From assembly GCF_014203535.1 (NCBI RefSeq), contig NZ_JACHJI010000018.1, positions 55,696 through 119,695 of the forward strand: a stretch of DNA of 64,000 bases, in the 5' to 3' direction. The notes beneath the pieces were generated by a model, which saw nothing but the letters and a program-made list of their open reading frames with translations, was not told the origin of the DNA and ran no database searches. Source of the DNA: Streptomyces griseomycini (GTDB taxonomy: Bacteria; Actinomycetota; Actinomycetes; Streptomycetales; Streptomycetaceae). Position 1 is the stretch's first letter. Every line of letters begins with the position of its first letter. Shown in pieces: positions 27,744 through 36,832 of the stretch. The translations under genes and the position numbers were made by a program.

Positions 27744-28118
27744 ATGACTGCTGACGACGTGAAGCGCACTGCCCGGATCCGGGCCAAGATCCTGGACGGC
27801 CTCGCCCGCGCGGAGTGTGCCCTGTTCACCCGGCCCGCGCCGAAATCTGCGCGAGCCCAGATGAAATTCCTTTGCACGCGGGAGAAGGGTTCCACCAAGT
27901 CCCTGGCCGAGCGTCTGGGCGTCTCCCGCAAGACGGTGCAGCGCTACCTCTCGGGTGCCTCCACCAAGCCGAACAAGCGCCTCCGGGCGGCGCTGGTGCA
28001 GGAGACCGAATCGGAGTGGCAACCGCAGGTCAGAGCACAGGCGCGGCAGCGCGCGGCGTCCTCGGGTGGGCTGGTCATCTCCTGCCGGGCGTGCTTCGGA
28101 CTCGGTCCGGGGGCGCCT
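27744..28118 (+). pseudogene. tpg: Telomere terminal protein (Tpg) N-terminal half
   Basis: The frame from ATG 27744 matches the N-terminal two thirds of Tpg, the protein covalently bound to 5' ends of Streptomyces linear replicons: LFTRPAPKSARAQMKF, HTH LAERLGVSRKTVQRYLSG, and WQPQVRAQARQRAASSGGLV. The family has about 185 residues; here the match ends at CRACFGLGPGA, where the ISAzo13 element is inserted. The missing C-terminal half has a close match at 45675-45943. No tap gene is seen upstream. Confidence 0.7.
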
Positions 28119-29778
28119 AAGGGTCTGCCGATCATTAACCTGTCGTCTTGATCTTGTTGTTGGGGTTGCTGCTTCGGGTGGTGGCCGGCGCGATGGTGAT
28201 GCCCTGTGCTTCGAGCAGGCGTCTGATCTTCAGCAGGGTGCGGTGCATGGCGGTGCGGCTGCTGTTGAAGAGCACGGCGAGGGGTTCCGCGGCCAGGTTG
28301 ACGCGCAAGTGGAGCACGGCGGCCAGGACCTGGTCGGCGAAGGTGAGCCGGGGCGGGCGGCCGCGGCGAGTGTCCCCTTTTGCGGCCAGGGTTTCGATGA
28401 GGTGCTGCAGCTGGTGCGGGGTCAGGCCGGTCAGTGCGGGATCGGACAGCATGGCCGGGTCCCACTGCGGCGCCGATGGTCGGCTGCTTCGGGCTGCCGG
28501 GATGGCGGGGCCGACTGGGGGTGCAGGGCATAGTTCCACTCGCCGTGGAAGGCGTGCCGGGTCAGCGGCAGAGCCGCCATCTCCGCGTCGCCGACGCCCA
28601 TGCCGGTGGGATAGATGTTGGTGTCCAGCCGGGCCTTCACGCGCAGTCCGGTGCGGGTGGTGGTCGCGGCGATCGATTCGAGGATGACTTCGTGGCTGGT
28701 CAGCGGGCGACCGCGCCAGTTCATGGTGATGTGGGAGAAGAGCCGGTGCTCGATCTTGTTCCACTTCGAGGTGCCCGGAGGCAGGTGGCAGACCGTGATG
28801 GTCAGGCCGGTCTCGGCGGCCAGACGGGCGAGGTGGAGTTTCCAGACCCGGGTGCGATAGCCGTTGGAGCCACCCGCATCGGCGGTGATCAGCAGCCGGG
28901 AAGCCCGCGGACAAGCGGCCCGGCCCTGGTCGTGCCACCAGCGGCGGATCGACTCCACCGCGAACGCGGCGGTGTCGTGGTCGGTGCCGACGTTGATCCA
29001 GCCGGTGTTGGCCGCCAGGTCGTAGGTGCCATAAGGGATGGCTTTGCCCAGCTGCGGATCGGCGAAGTCGTGGACACGTACCGGCACCGGTTCGCCCGTC
29101 GGCCGCCAGGAACGGCCCGGATCGTGGAAGTCGCCGACCAATTCCTTTTTCTTGGTGTCCACGCTGATCACCGGCTGGCCGGCGTCCCGGTGTTCGCGTG
29201 CTTGCTCGTTGAGATACCGGAACGGGGCATCCCTGTCGGCATGCTGACTTCCCTCGAGCGTCTTGGCGTTGGCCTGCAGCCGGAAGCCCTCCTGGCGCAA
29301 CAGGCCGGCGACGGTGTCGGCACCGACCCGGTGTCCCTGGCGGGTCAGCTCGGCCGCCAGCGTGCGGGTCGACTTGGTCGTCCACCGCAACGGCGACATC
29401 GGATCCCCGCGCTCGTCCGGTTCGACCAGACCCAACAGCGCAGACCGCAGTCCGGGATCGAGGTCCGCGACGCGTTTGCGCCCACCGCCCGGCCGCCGCA
29501 CCCGCCCCACCAGGGATTCGCCCGCCTCCAGGTCGGACATACCCCTGCGGATCGTTGTCTCGCTCACCCCGGCCGTCCGGGCCACGGCCCGGATGCCGCC
29601 ATGCCCCAGACTCCGGGCCTCCGCGGCCGCCAGCAACCGTCGCTGCCGCTCGTCCAGATGCGGGAACAACACCGCGAGCTTCACAGCAAGTTGATCACGA
29701 GTCTCGTCCGGGATGCGCATACGACATCAACGAGACCCCACCTCCGAAAGCAACACCTTGATGATCGGCAGGCCCTTA
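28119..29778. mobile_element. ISAzo13-family element with terminal repeats and 5-bp target duplication
   Basis: Inverted ends TAAGGGTCTGCCGATCATT (left) and, reversed from the right, TAAGGGCCTGCCGATCATC. They agree at 19 of 21 positions. GCGCC flanks both ends (28114-28118 and 29779-29783) as a 5-bp duplication. The element is about 1.66 kb and contains one transposase gene. The clean duplication suggests a relatively young insertion. Confidence 0.8.
28135..29720 (-). pseudogene. ISAzo13-family transposase, frameshifted near the C-terminus
   Basis: The main frame starts at ATG 29720. It has the HTH RAVARTAGVSETTIRRGM, the DDE core (VISVDTKKKELVGDF, LITADAGGSNGYRTR, GTSKWNKIEHRLFSHI) and the end HGEWNYALHPQ. 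After about 28490 the conserved tail (LSDPALTGLTPHQLQHLIET and a HTH with VLFNSSRTAMHRTLLKIRRL) continues in another frame to 28135. Either an inactivating indel or a deliberate frameshift that fuses a C-terminal HTH; I cannot tell which. Confidence 0.75.
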
Positions 29779-29783
29779 GCGCC

Positions 29784-29971
29784 GTGGAGGTGCTGCTGAC
29801 CGCCGACCTTGCCCAATGCGGACTGACCGCCACTCGAACGTGTTCGTCACGGCGTACCCCCTTGTGCGCAAGTGGATCACCCAGCTCGATCCCGCCAACG
29901 GAAACTGCATCCGGACTGGGGTGTTGTCCCGGAGGCCAACCGTCGTGAGAACTGCAGGCGAGCTCTGCCTC
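29784..29971. other. Short remnant after the ISAzo13 element
   Basis: The plus strand from ATG 29817 opens a 60-residue frame (MRTDRHSNVFVTAYPLVRKW then ITQLDPANGNC) of natural composition. No family was recognised and there is no ribosome site. It is not the continuation of Tpg in either frame. Confidence 0.25.
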
Positions 29972-31114
29972 CTACGGTGCCTGGTGCGGTGAGGTGGAGG
30001 TCGTACAGTTCTCGCAAGACGCGGCGCCATCTGCAGGACGGAAGCTGTGGCCGCAGCCCATACACACCGCCAGCGCGGGCTGCAGCCTGGCGCACTGGAA
30101 ACAGAAGGCCATCGGGGTGTCCGGATCGGCGGCGAACCGCGCCCCCTCCACGAGACTCTCCACCTCGCAGTGCGGGCAGTGCTCGGTTGCGGTCAAGCCG
30201 GTGAGCAAGTCCGGCATCCCGGGATCACGGCCCAGGATCTCCACGCCGTAAATGAGAGCGATGTCTTCGGCGTCGCGGGACATGCCGCAGAACCGGCAGC
30301 GAGAGGCGCGGGCCGCTCCTTGTGCCTGGGTGGGCTCAACAACCAGGGCCCACTGGCGGCAGTCGGGACACTGCAGTGTGCGGTCGCGCAGCGCATGCAG
30401 CTCGGCCCGGAGCCGCTGCATGCGCTGCTTTACAAAGCCCTCGATCTCAGCGAGGCCACTGCGGATGCGCTCGAGGTCGCTCTGCGCAGCTTCGGCTTCC
30501 TCCAGGGGCAGCGCCGGCAGCAGATCCTCGTCGACGAAGCGAATCAGGAAGTCCAGGACCTCGGCTGCCCGGCTCTCCACGGCGCGGGCGTTCGCCGACT
30601 GGCCGAACAGCCCGTAGTGCTGCAGCGCGTTGCGGTCCTTGGCCAGCCGACTTAGAGCTTTGCGGTCTTTCTCGGTTATCTGCACTTCTGCGATGTCCCG
30701 CAGTCGTTGAATTGTCTCGTCGGGTCCGCAGCTGAGCAGGCTGCCGCTCTCCAGTTCCGCCCGCTTCGCCTTCGCCGGGTCACTGAAAACCAACGACCAG
30801 TGCTCGAGCTGGAGCCGGGCCTTGAGCAGTACCTCGGTGCCGGCGGCGAGGTGGAGGACGGCGTACTTCAGGGCCCGGGCACTGACTCGCTCGGTGCCGG
30901 CCTCCAGGTGCTCGACGACGCTGAGCAGGTAGTCGAGCCCGTTCGGGACCGGTGGGAAGTACACCTCGCTGCCGGGATGCTCGACATCCCGGCCTGGGTC
31001 GTACGTCCGGCCCTGCGGGACACCGGGTGTCCGCCAGCTACCAGGCTTCGCAACATGCGCACCGGAAGCATCGGCCCACACTTCGGCGTCGGCCTCTCTA
31101 CTCCCTGGGTCCAT
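29972..31114 (-). CDS. HEPN-like protein with C-terminal zinc ribbons
   Basis: 380 residues, unknown specific function. The N-terminal half is an all-helical domain with a HEPN-type helix (VLHLAAGTEVLLKARLQLEH, about residues 86-105) and the motif KDRNALQHYG (residues 159-168), an R-x4-H pattern like the catalytic site of HEPN ribonucleases. A coiled helix follows (about 205-245), then four Cys pairs: CPDC (249), CRFC (273), CPHC (313) and CMGC (351), with a last CENC at 367. No nucleotidyltransferase or antitoxin partner is adjacent. ATG 31114 follows AGGGGAAG. Could be a regulated RNase or a structural DNA/RNA-binding protein. Confidence 0.6.
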   Translation of the reverse strand: MDPGSREADAEVWADASGAHVAKPGSWRTPGVPQGRTYDPGRDVEHPGSEVYFPPVPNGLDYLLSVVEHLEAGTERVSARALKYAVLHLAAGTEVLLKARLQLEHWSLVFSDPAKAKRAELESGSLLSCGPDETIQRLRDIAEVQITEKDRKALSRLAKDRNALQHYGLFGQSANARAVESRAAEVLDFLIRFVDEDLLPALPLEEAEAAQSDLERIRSGLAEIEGFVKQRMQRLRAELHALRDRTLQCPDCRQWALVVEPTQAQGAARASRCRFCGMSRDAEDIALIYGVEILGRDPGMPDLLTGLTATEHCPHCEVESLVEGARFAADPDTPMAFCFQCARLQPALAVCMGCGHSFRPADGAASCENCTTSTSPHQAP

Positions 31115-31344
31115 GGCCCCCGGCTTCCCCTTCAACGGTCTCCCCGTATCGTATGAGACTGCCGAGGCGGGCAAAGATGCTGGACCGGTCCCTCCGTGAC
31201 TTCTTCCACCTCCTGACTCCTGTGCAACGGGGCCGGGACCTCTCACCGGTCTGGGCGGTCCACGCCGGGCAGACAAACCTACGACGCCCGGCTGACGTCA
31301 TCGCCCACGGTCGGCCACGAGTGCCGGCGCGGCTCAGGGCACGT

Positions 31345-31378
31345 CCCGGCTCAGCCCGCGGCGGCGGGCTGAGCCGGG
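31345..31378. terminator. Perfect 15-bp hairpin
   Basis: CCCGGCTCAGCCCGC pairs with GCGGGCTGAGCCGGG across a 4-base loop. It sits just downstream of the leftward gene ending at 31413 and upstream of the HEPN-like gene, so it probably terminates the former. Confidence 0.75.
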
Positions 31379-31412
31379 CGGGGCGTGGCCGGCCGCGACT
31401 ACGCCCCGCTTG

Positions 31413-31676
31413 TCACTGGATGCCGGGCGGGGTGCTGGACGCCGGGGCGGGGGCGTCCGCTGTGGGCGCTGTCGGCTGCGTCGGTTCTGGCACCGGAGTG
31501 ACGGACGGTGCGTTCATGCCGCTGGCGAACAGCAGAGCCCCGATGCAGGCGAGGACTACCTTGGTTGCCAGGTCGATCGCTGCCCCGACGGTCGGCCATC
31601 GGTAGCCGACAACGGAGATGCCGACACCGAAGAGCAGGAGAAGTGCGATGACCCCCAGAGGGTCGTGGCCGTTCAT
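31413..31676 (-). CDS. Small two-helix membrane protein with a Pro/Ala tail
   Basis: 87 residues from ATG 31676 (AAGG 7 bases upstream). Helix 1 is VIALLLLFGVGISVVGY and helix 2 VVLACIGALLFASGM, followed by a Pro/Thr/Ala-rich, probably extracellular tail (TPVPEPTQPTAPTADAPAPA). No family recognised. The in-frame upstream ATG at 31703 is less likely. Confidence 0.6.
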   Translation of the reverse strand: MNGHDPLGVIALLLLFGVGISVVGYRWPTVGAAIDLATKVVLACIGALLFASGMNAPSVTPVPEPTQPTAPTADAPAPASSTPPGIQ

Positions 31677-31874
31677 GCGTGAACCTTTCGGTCTCTGGTC
31701 CACGCTCCTGGTGTCGGCCGGGCATCAGGAACGTGTTCCCCATGTGTCTCTGCACGCTGGTGCGGAGGCACCGGCGGGAGCCGGCGCGGGATCCACTGGA
31801 TCGGTCGCCGCGGGTGCTCCGCATTGGCGGCAGAATGCTGTTCCCAGCCTGTCTGGTGATGATGGTGAGAAGCA

Positions 31875-33220
31875 GTGTCTGGCCAGGAGTTGAGCACCGT
31901 CGGCAAGGACGACGACGCGCATGAGAAGCACCTCGCGTTCAAAGAGATGCTGCGCGACCGGTTCCAGATGCTGCGTGACTCGGGGCTGAGCCAGAACCAG
32001 TTCGCGACGAAGTACGGCTACACCAGCGGCCGGGTCAGCAACACGCTCCGGGCCAACGCGGACGGCACGTACTTCCCGCGGATCAAGATGTTCGAAGAGC
32101 TGTGCAGGGAACTGGCCGAGCGCTGCCACGTCCAGGACGCGGCGCTTGTCGTGCTGCGCCAACGGCACCGGGAGACACTGGAGGCCCTGTGCGCCGTCGA
32201 CAAGCCGCACCACATCCACCAGACGATGCTCGCGGAGCTGTATCACGCTGAAGTCGTCGCCGAACTCACGGCGAAGGTGAGCAGCGATCAGCTGGCCCTG
32301 TCCCACGCGATCGCGGAACGGGACACGCTTCGCGAGGACCGGGACGACCAGCGTCAGCGCACCCATGCCCTTTCCGCCCGGATTGAGCAGCTCCAGCGTG
32401 ATCTGAACTCTGCCAAAGCGGGTAAGCAGCAAGCCATCTTGCAGCGTGATCGGGCGAGCGCAGAGCTCGACCGGTTCGAGTCTCACGAGGCGGCAGCCGA
32501 CAGAAGAAGCGGGGCTGAGCTGGGCGTTTCCCATGGAGAGCACCCGTTTGGAGGTGCCCGCCCGAATGGCAGTCGCATGCGGAGCACACGGTTCATGGCC
32601 GCAGTGGCAGTGGTCTTCGGCGCGCTGGCCATGTACGGCGCCGCCCAGCTGCTTGAAGACGCCGATCAAGAGGGCGGTACCAGCGATCAGGGGAAGTCAG
32701 TGACCTCCACGCCGCCCGCCAGCAGCTCTGCTCCGCACGAGAACACTCCCACGCAGGAGGCCTCCAAGCCGAGCAAAGTGCCCACGACACCCCCACCCCA
32801 CCAGCGCTGGACATAGCCGACCTCAACTTCACGGGAGACAATTGGGTCCAGGGGGCGTGGACACTCGGCGGCAGAAAGTACGAGAAGAGCCTGGCCTGGG
32901 TCAATGCATGCAACGAGGAAGAGTCAGTGGTGATCTCCCTCCCCGACGCCTACCACCGCTTCACCGCCCAGGTGGGGCTGAACGAACCATCCGACGACCG
33001 GGACCACGAAGGCGTGACCGATTTCGACGTCTATGCAGACCTCAACATGGATAAAAGGGCGGACAGCGATGAGCTGGTCGCTTCCAAAGGTGTGACATTC
33101 GACAAGCCAGGGGCCATCGAGACCAATGACCTCCAGGGTGCCCGACAGATCATCCTGGCCGCCCACACCGACAGCTGCGGCGGCACCCCTCTGGTCTGGG
33201 GCAACCCGAAGGTCTCCTAA
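31875..33220 (+). pseudogene. HTH / coiled-coil / transmembrane protein with an extracellular NPCBM-like domain, frameshifted
   Basis: First frame (to 32816): HTH (LRDSGLSQNQFATKYGYTSG, about residues 34-55), a long coiled coil (about 140-210), one membrane helix (RFMAAVAVVFGALAMYGAAQ, about 238-258) and a Pro/Ser/Thr linker. It stops at TAG 32814. The other frame carries on with ALDIADLNFTGENWVQGAW and a jelly-roll-like domain ending GTPLVWGNPKVS at 33220. The switch falls in ACACCCCCACCCCACC (about 32785-32800), a C-run prone to slippage. Restored, it would be a one-pass transmembrane regulator that senses an outside carbohydrate or protein. GTG 31875 follows a GGTGAGAAG site. Confidence 0.55.
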
Positions 33221-33326
33221 CGCCCCTCGATGCATAACGGGCCGGATCCTTGCGAGCGGTCTACGGCGCGCCCGCCCGGCGATACCGTGGTGGTCTGGGT
33301 CAGTTCCGCCACTCGTGGAGGCCCCG

Positions 33327-33564
33327 ATGAGCGACCAGCCGGCCCCCGCCAAACACTACGGCCCGGCAGCATCTGGAGCCCACGGCCGCCGACGCGGTCC
33401 GCGCCTACGCAGCAGACATCCGGGCCCGGGCCGATGAGTTCGCCGCGGTCCTAGAGGACATTGCCGCCCACGGCCTGCCCGACCCCGAGCAGTGCACCCC
33501 ATGGGAGGACCCGCGCGAGGCCCACCTCGCCCGCCTGGCCGCGCAGCGCCCGGCCGTCACCTGA
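33327..33564 (+). pseudogene. Antitoxin-like gene, frameshifted
   Basis: ATG 33327 opens MSDQPAPAKHYGPAASGAHG, but within 15 codons the real coding signal moves to another frame (HLEPTAADAVRAYAADIRAR, then DPEQCTPWEDPREAHLARLA) ending at TGA 33562-33564. This is an acidic helical protein of about 75 residues, the size and place of an antitoxin ahead of a RelE/ParE-type toxin. One indel near 33360. Confidence 0.45.
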
Positions 33565-33833
33565 TGCCCCCTCGCCAGGGACGGCGCGCCCGGATCACCT
33601 TCTCCGACGCCGCCGCCAAACAGCTGGATTCCCTCACCAGCGAAGCGGAACTCCACGCCCTCGACCGCACCCTGGTCGTCATCTCTGTCGATCCCGAGAT
33701 CGGCCAGCCCATACCCAGCGACACCACCGGCCCCCAGCTGCGCCAGTACACCGACGACGTCGACCAGGTCCGCGTCCTTGTACTTCGTCACCGCCCTGCG
33801 CATCCCGGTTATCTAGGGTTCGCGGGGTGTTGA
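33564..33833 (+). pseudogene. RelE/ParE-superfamily toxin-like gene, frameshifted near the end
   Basis: Starts with ATG sharing one base with the antitoxin stop. SDAAAKQLDSLTSEAELHAL and LRQYTDDVDQVRVL have the character of ParE/RelE-fold toxins. The native ending YFVTALRIPVI is in a different frame from 33775 on, so a late one-base indel replaces the last strand. Length otherwise fits (about 85 residues). Confidence 0.45.
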
Positions 33834-34048
33834 TGCAGGTTACCGCCGCGCAGCTGCGTAAGGGACGTCAGGCACGGTTCTCGTTTGGTCGGCTGGATCG
33901 CCCCTGCCGGAGGCGTTGCGACCGGCAGGGCCGACTCCCTGCGCGGAGACTCCTCCCGTCGACGCCGGTGGGTTCACTGTTGAGTCAGGAGGGACAGGAT
34001 ATTGCGGCTGCCGTTTGAGGTAGCGGTCCGAGGCCACATACTGCTGTC

Positions 34049-34555
34049 ATGACGAGTGAGGCCGCTCAACTCTTGATGGCTGCCGGGCGCGATCTGCGGC
34101 TGCGGCGCTTCATGGGACCTCTGCCATTTGAGGTGGACCAGTGGATGCGTCAAGATCTAGAGTGTGATCTTCCTCTGCCCAAGCGGCTGGACGATGGCAC
34201 CATCGGCTACCACTTTGAGGTGCGCGACCCCGACTACTACATGGGCACTTATTTCCGGCTGGTGTCTGCCGGTCAGGGACGCCCTTATCTGACGGTCGGT
34301 CAACACTATCCGGCAGATCTGGACGGGTGGCGGGCGGTGGTTGCACATCTCAATCGGTTCTCCGGCGACACGTTACTCCCGCCGCGAAAGTACATCTGGC
34401 TCTTCGGCCATGAGGACTTGGCCCGCCAGGCCGATGCCGCGTATCAGGCGCGGCTGGACGAGGTCATGACGAGATTGGGCTGGGGTGTTCCTGAGCCGCA
34501 GATCGGTGAGCCGGTGCGGCGACGTCGTCGCTGGTGGCCGTGGGGTCGAGGGTGA
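34049..34555 (+). CDS. Hypothetical protein
   Basis: 168 residues from ATG 34049, no recognised domain. Aromatic-rich middle (YHFEVRDPDYYMGTYFRLV, YLTVGQHYPADLDGW) and a strongly basic C-terminus (RRRRRWWPWGRG). It lies between two 15-bp direct repeats (GGCACGGTTCTCGTT at about 33872 and 34598), so it may have come as a unit. The ribosome site is weak. Confidence 0.45.
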   Translation: MTSEAAQLLMAAGRDLRLRRFMGPLPFEVDQWMRQDLECDLPLPKRLDDGTIGYHFEVRDPDYYMGTYFRLVSAGQGRPYLTVGQHYPADLDGWRAVVAHLNRFSGDTLLPPRKYIWLFGHEDLARQADAAYQARLDEVMTRLGWGVPEPQIGEPVRRRRRWWPWGRG

Positions 34556-34594
34556 TTCTGCGGCCTCATAGCCACCGGCGAACGACGCCACCCG

Positions 34595-34692
34595 TTAGGC
34601 ACGGTTCTCGTTGCGGATCATGCGGCGGAGGCTGGTGCGGGCAGCGGCGAGGTCGTCCTCGAGCTCGGCGACTCGCTGCCGGAGCCGTAACC
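34595..34692 (-). pseudogene. C-terminal tail of a DUF6262-like recombinase partner
   Basis: On the minus strand RLRQRVAELEDDLAAARTSL then RRMIRNENRA ends at TAA. This coiled-coil ending is typical of the small protein encoded next to tyrosine recombinases of Streptomyces mobile elements. Only about 30 residues are left. Confidence 0.35.
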
Positions 34693-35168
34693 GGGCCCGC
34701 ATCCTCGACGCGGCCCGCGCGCTGTCCGTCTCCCAGGGGCCGGACGTGCCGATGCGGGAGATCACCCGGCACGCGGGGGTCGGCCCCGCGACCCTCTACC
34801 GCCGCTTCCCGACCAAGCGGGACCTGGTTGCCGAGACCCTCGCGGACCGGATGCGGGCCTGCCGCGACATCGCCGAGGCCTTCGTCGCGGGCTTCCCCGA
34901 AGCGCTGGGCCTCGCCGCAGGGCGGGAGGAGACCCTGCGGACGATCGCCGAACCGGCCCGCCGTGCCAAGGACTCCGGGGGCCTGCACCCGGACTTCGTC
35001 CCGGAGGACCTCATCCTCATGCTCATGGCCAACAAGGGCATCCAGGCTCCGACACCGGCCGCCCGGGTCGCCGCCTCCCGCCGCTTCACCGCCCACGTCG
35101 TCCAGGCGTTCCGCGCCTCCCCCGACCGCACCCCGCTGCCACCGGCGGCAGGGCCGTTTCCCGCGTAG
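34690..35168 (+). pseudogene. TetR-family regulator, 5'-truncated
   Basis: NRARILDAARALSVSQGPDV and GVGPATLYRRFPTKRDLVAE form a TetR HTH. The first dozen residues of such proteins are replaced by the DUF6262-like fragment, with no fitting start codon. The middle of the ligand domain looks shortened (REETLRTIAEPARRAKDSGG runs straight into LHPDFVPEDLILMLMANKG), compatible with an internal deletion. Probably not functional. Confidence 0.5.
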
Positions 35169-35246
35169 TTGCCCGGCAGGCCGGCGCCCCGGCCGGTCGG
35201 TCCTTTCCGTTGGGGCAGCCAGAAGCAGCCGCACCTCGTGAGTCCT

Positions 35247-35957
35247 CTAGGCCGTCTCGAGCAGCAGCGCGGTGAGCTCGACGGGCATGATGATCATGCA
35301 GTCGTGGCCGGTCGGCTGCTCGCGTACTCGTTCGCCTGCCGGGACGGGACGCCGGGTGATGTCCGCCGGCGGCCGGCCCTCGAGGCAGTGGATGTGTGTG
35401 CGCGGGATCGTGCGCGCGGCCGGGTCGTCCAGCAGGACTGGCTCCCGCAGGCACCGCACCGGCTGGTCCGACAGCATCGAGCGCAACCAGGCGAGGCCGT
35501 CGGGACCGGTGACGCCGAACAAGCCGAACGGCGGCGGCCGCTCGCGCATCGGCGGAACCCGCCAGCCGTCCACGGCGAGGTCGATGAGCTGCTTGGTGAC
35601 AAGGAGGACGTCGACAGCGGTCTCGCCGTCTTCGGGGACCATCGCGTCGAGGAATACCAGATGCGGATCCGCTTCGGGACCCGGTTGGCGACTCCTGGGA
35701 TGACCACCCCGGCGTAGCTGTGCCCGACGAGCACGACGTCGACGAGGTACTCGTCTTCGATCAGGCCGGCGACGTCGTCGATGTGGGTGCCGAGCCCGAT
35801 CGTGGGGCTCAGCAGGTGTGCCCTGTCGCCGTAGCCGGTCAGCGACGGCGCGAGCACCCGGTGCCCGGCCGCCTCCAGCAGCGGGACCACCCGGTCCCAG
35901 CTTCGCCCGTTGTGCCAGGCGCCGTGTACCAGTAGAAATGTGGCCTTCGACGTGCAC
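35247..35957 (-). pseudogene. Alpha/beta hydrolase (esterase type), frameshifted twice
   Basis: The front part (FLLVHGAWHNGRSWDRVVPL, GYGDRAHLLSP) and nucleophile elbow (VVLVGHSYAGVVI) are in one frame. From about 35665 the body (HLVFLDAMVPEDGETAVDVL, TGHDCMIIMPVELTALLLE) is in another. The GTG 35957 start, with GGGAAGAA upstream, is in the second frame. All elements of a functional enzyme (Ser in GHSYAG, His in TGHDCM) are present, so only two indels separate it from activity. Confidence 0.6.
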
Positions 35958-36084
35958 GGCGTCGAGTTCTTCCCGTCCGCCTTACCCGAGGGACGCTAGC
36001 GGTGGCTGACCGTGCTGCGGCAGTTCTTCCGCCGACCGTCGAGGCTCTCTGGACGGGGGTGCGCTTCGAGGGCCTGAGTACTGC

Positions 36085-36720
36085 TCAAGTTCCCGACTTC
36101 GGCGAGGAACCTGCGCGGAGACCGCTCGCGGACCCCGTGGCGCGCCAGCCGAGAAGAATCGTGCGGCACGCTTGTTCGGCGAGCCGTTGCGCCCGCTCGG
36201 TCCCAACAGTGTCGAGATATCCGAGTGCGGCCATGCCGTGCAGAGTGCCCCAGAGGATCTCGCAGGCATCCGATTGATCAGACAGGGTCACGCCATGCGT
36301 GTGAGACCACGCATCCAGCAATTCGGTGAGCAGATCGATGGCAGGCGCCGCAGCACGTCGACGCTCATCCGCGTCGGTCACGGTGCCGTTCATGGCTTGG
36401 TAGAGGTGGGGGTGCTCGCCGGCGAAGTGGACGTACTGAGCGGCGACCCGCACGATGCGTCCGTCGATGTCCGATGCCTCGCCGGCCCGCCTCAGCTCGG
36501 CCAGCAGTTGGTCGTAACCGCGTACGACCAGTTCCAGCACGAGAGCGTCCTTGTTGGCGAAGTGCTGGTAGACGATCGGCGCTGTGTAGTCCATGTCAGC
36601 GGCGATACGCCGGATCGTCAGTGCCGCGGCGCCCTCGGACTCGAGAAGGCGCATGGCGGTCTCGACGATGCTGGCGCGGATGTTGGCCCGCTCGCGAGCG
36701 CGTCGTGTACTGCTTGGCAT
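36085..36720 (-). CDS. TetR-family regulator
   Basis: 211 residues, intact. HTH at about 25-60 (LTIRRIAADMDYTAPIVYQH then FANKDALVLELVVRGY) and a C-terminal domain with the TetR_C_33-like pattern (CEILWGTLHGMAALGYLD). Divergent from the Dabb gene at 36833; the shared region contains a perfect CTAACG-A-CGTTAG palindrome, which is a good operator candidate. Confidence 0.85.
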   Translation of the reverse strand: MPSSTRRARERANIRASIVETAMRLLESEGAAALTIRRIAADMDYTAPIVYQHFANKDALVLELVVRGYDQLLAELRRAGEASDIDGRIVRVAAQYVHFAGEHPHLYQAMNGTVTDADERRRAAAPAIDLLTELLDAWSHTHGVTLSDQSDACEILWGTLHGMAALGYLDTVGTERAQRLAEQACRTILLGWRATGSASGLRAGSSPKSGT

Positions 36721-36794
36721 GTCCCGTCACTTCGCTTCGATGTCGCACCGCACAGTATCGCCCCTCTTGACGGTCGCATCACCACGCCCTTAAT

Positions 36795-36825
36795 CTAACG
36801 TTGATAGGAAATCTAACGACGTTAG
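36795..36825. promoter_or_regulatory. Probable TetR operator
   Basis: A perfect 13-bp palindrome CTAACGACGTTAG (36813-36825) is preceded by an imperfect copy CTAACGTTGATAG (36795-36807). The repeat ends 7 bases before the Dabb start codon, so a bound repressor would block it. Confidence 0.6.
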
Positions 36826-36832
36826 GAAAGTG

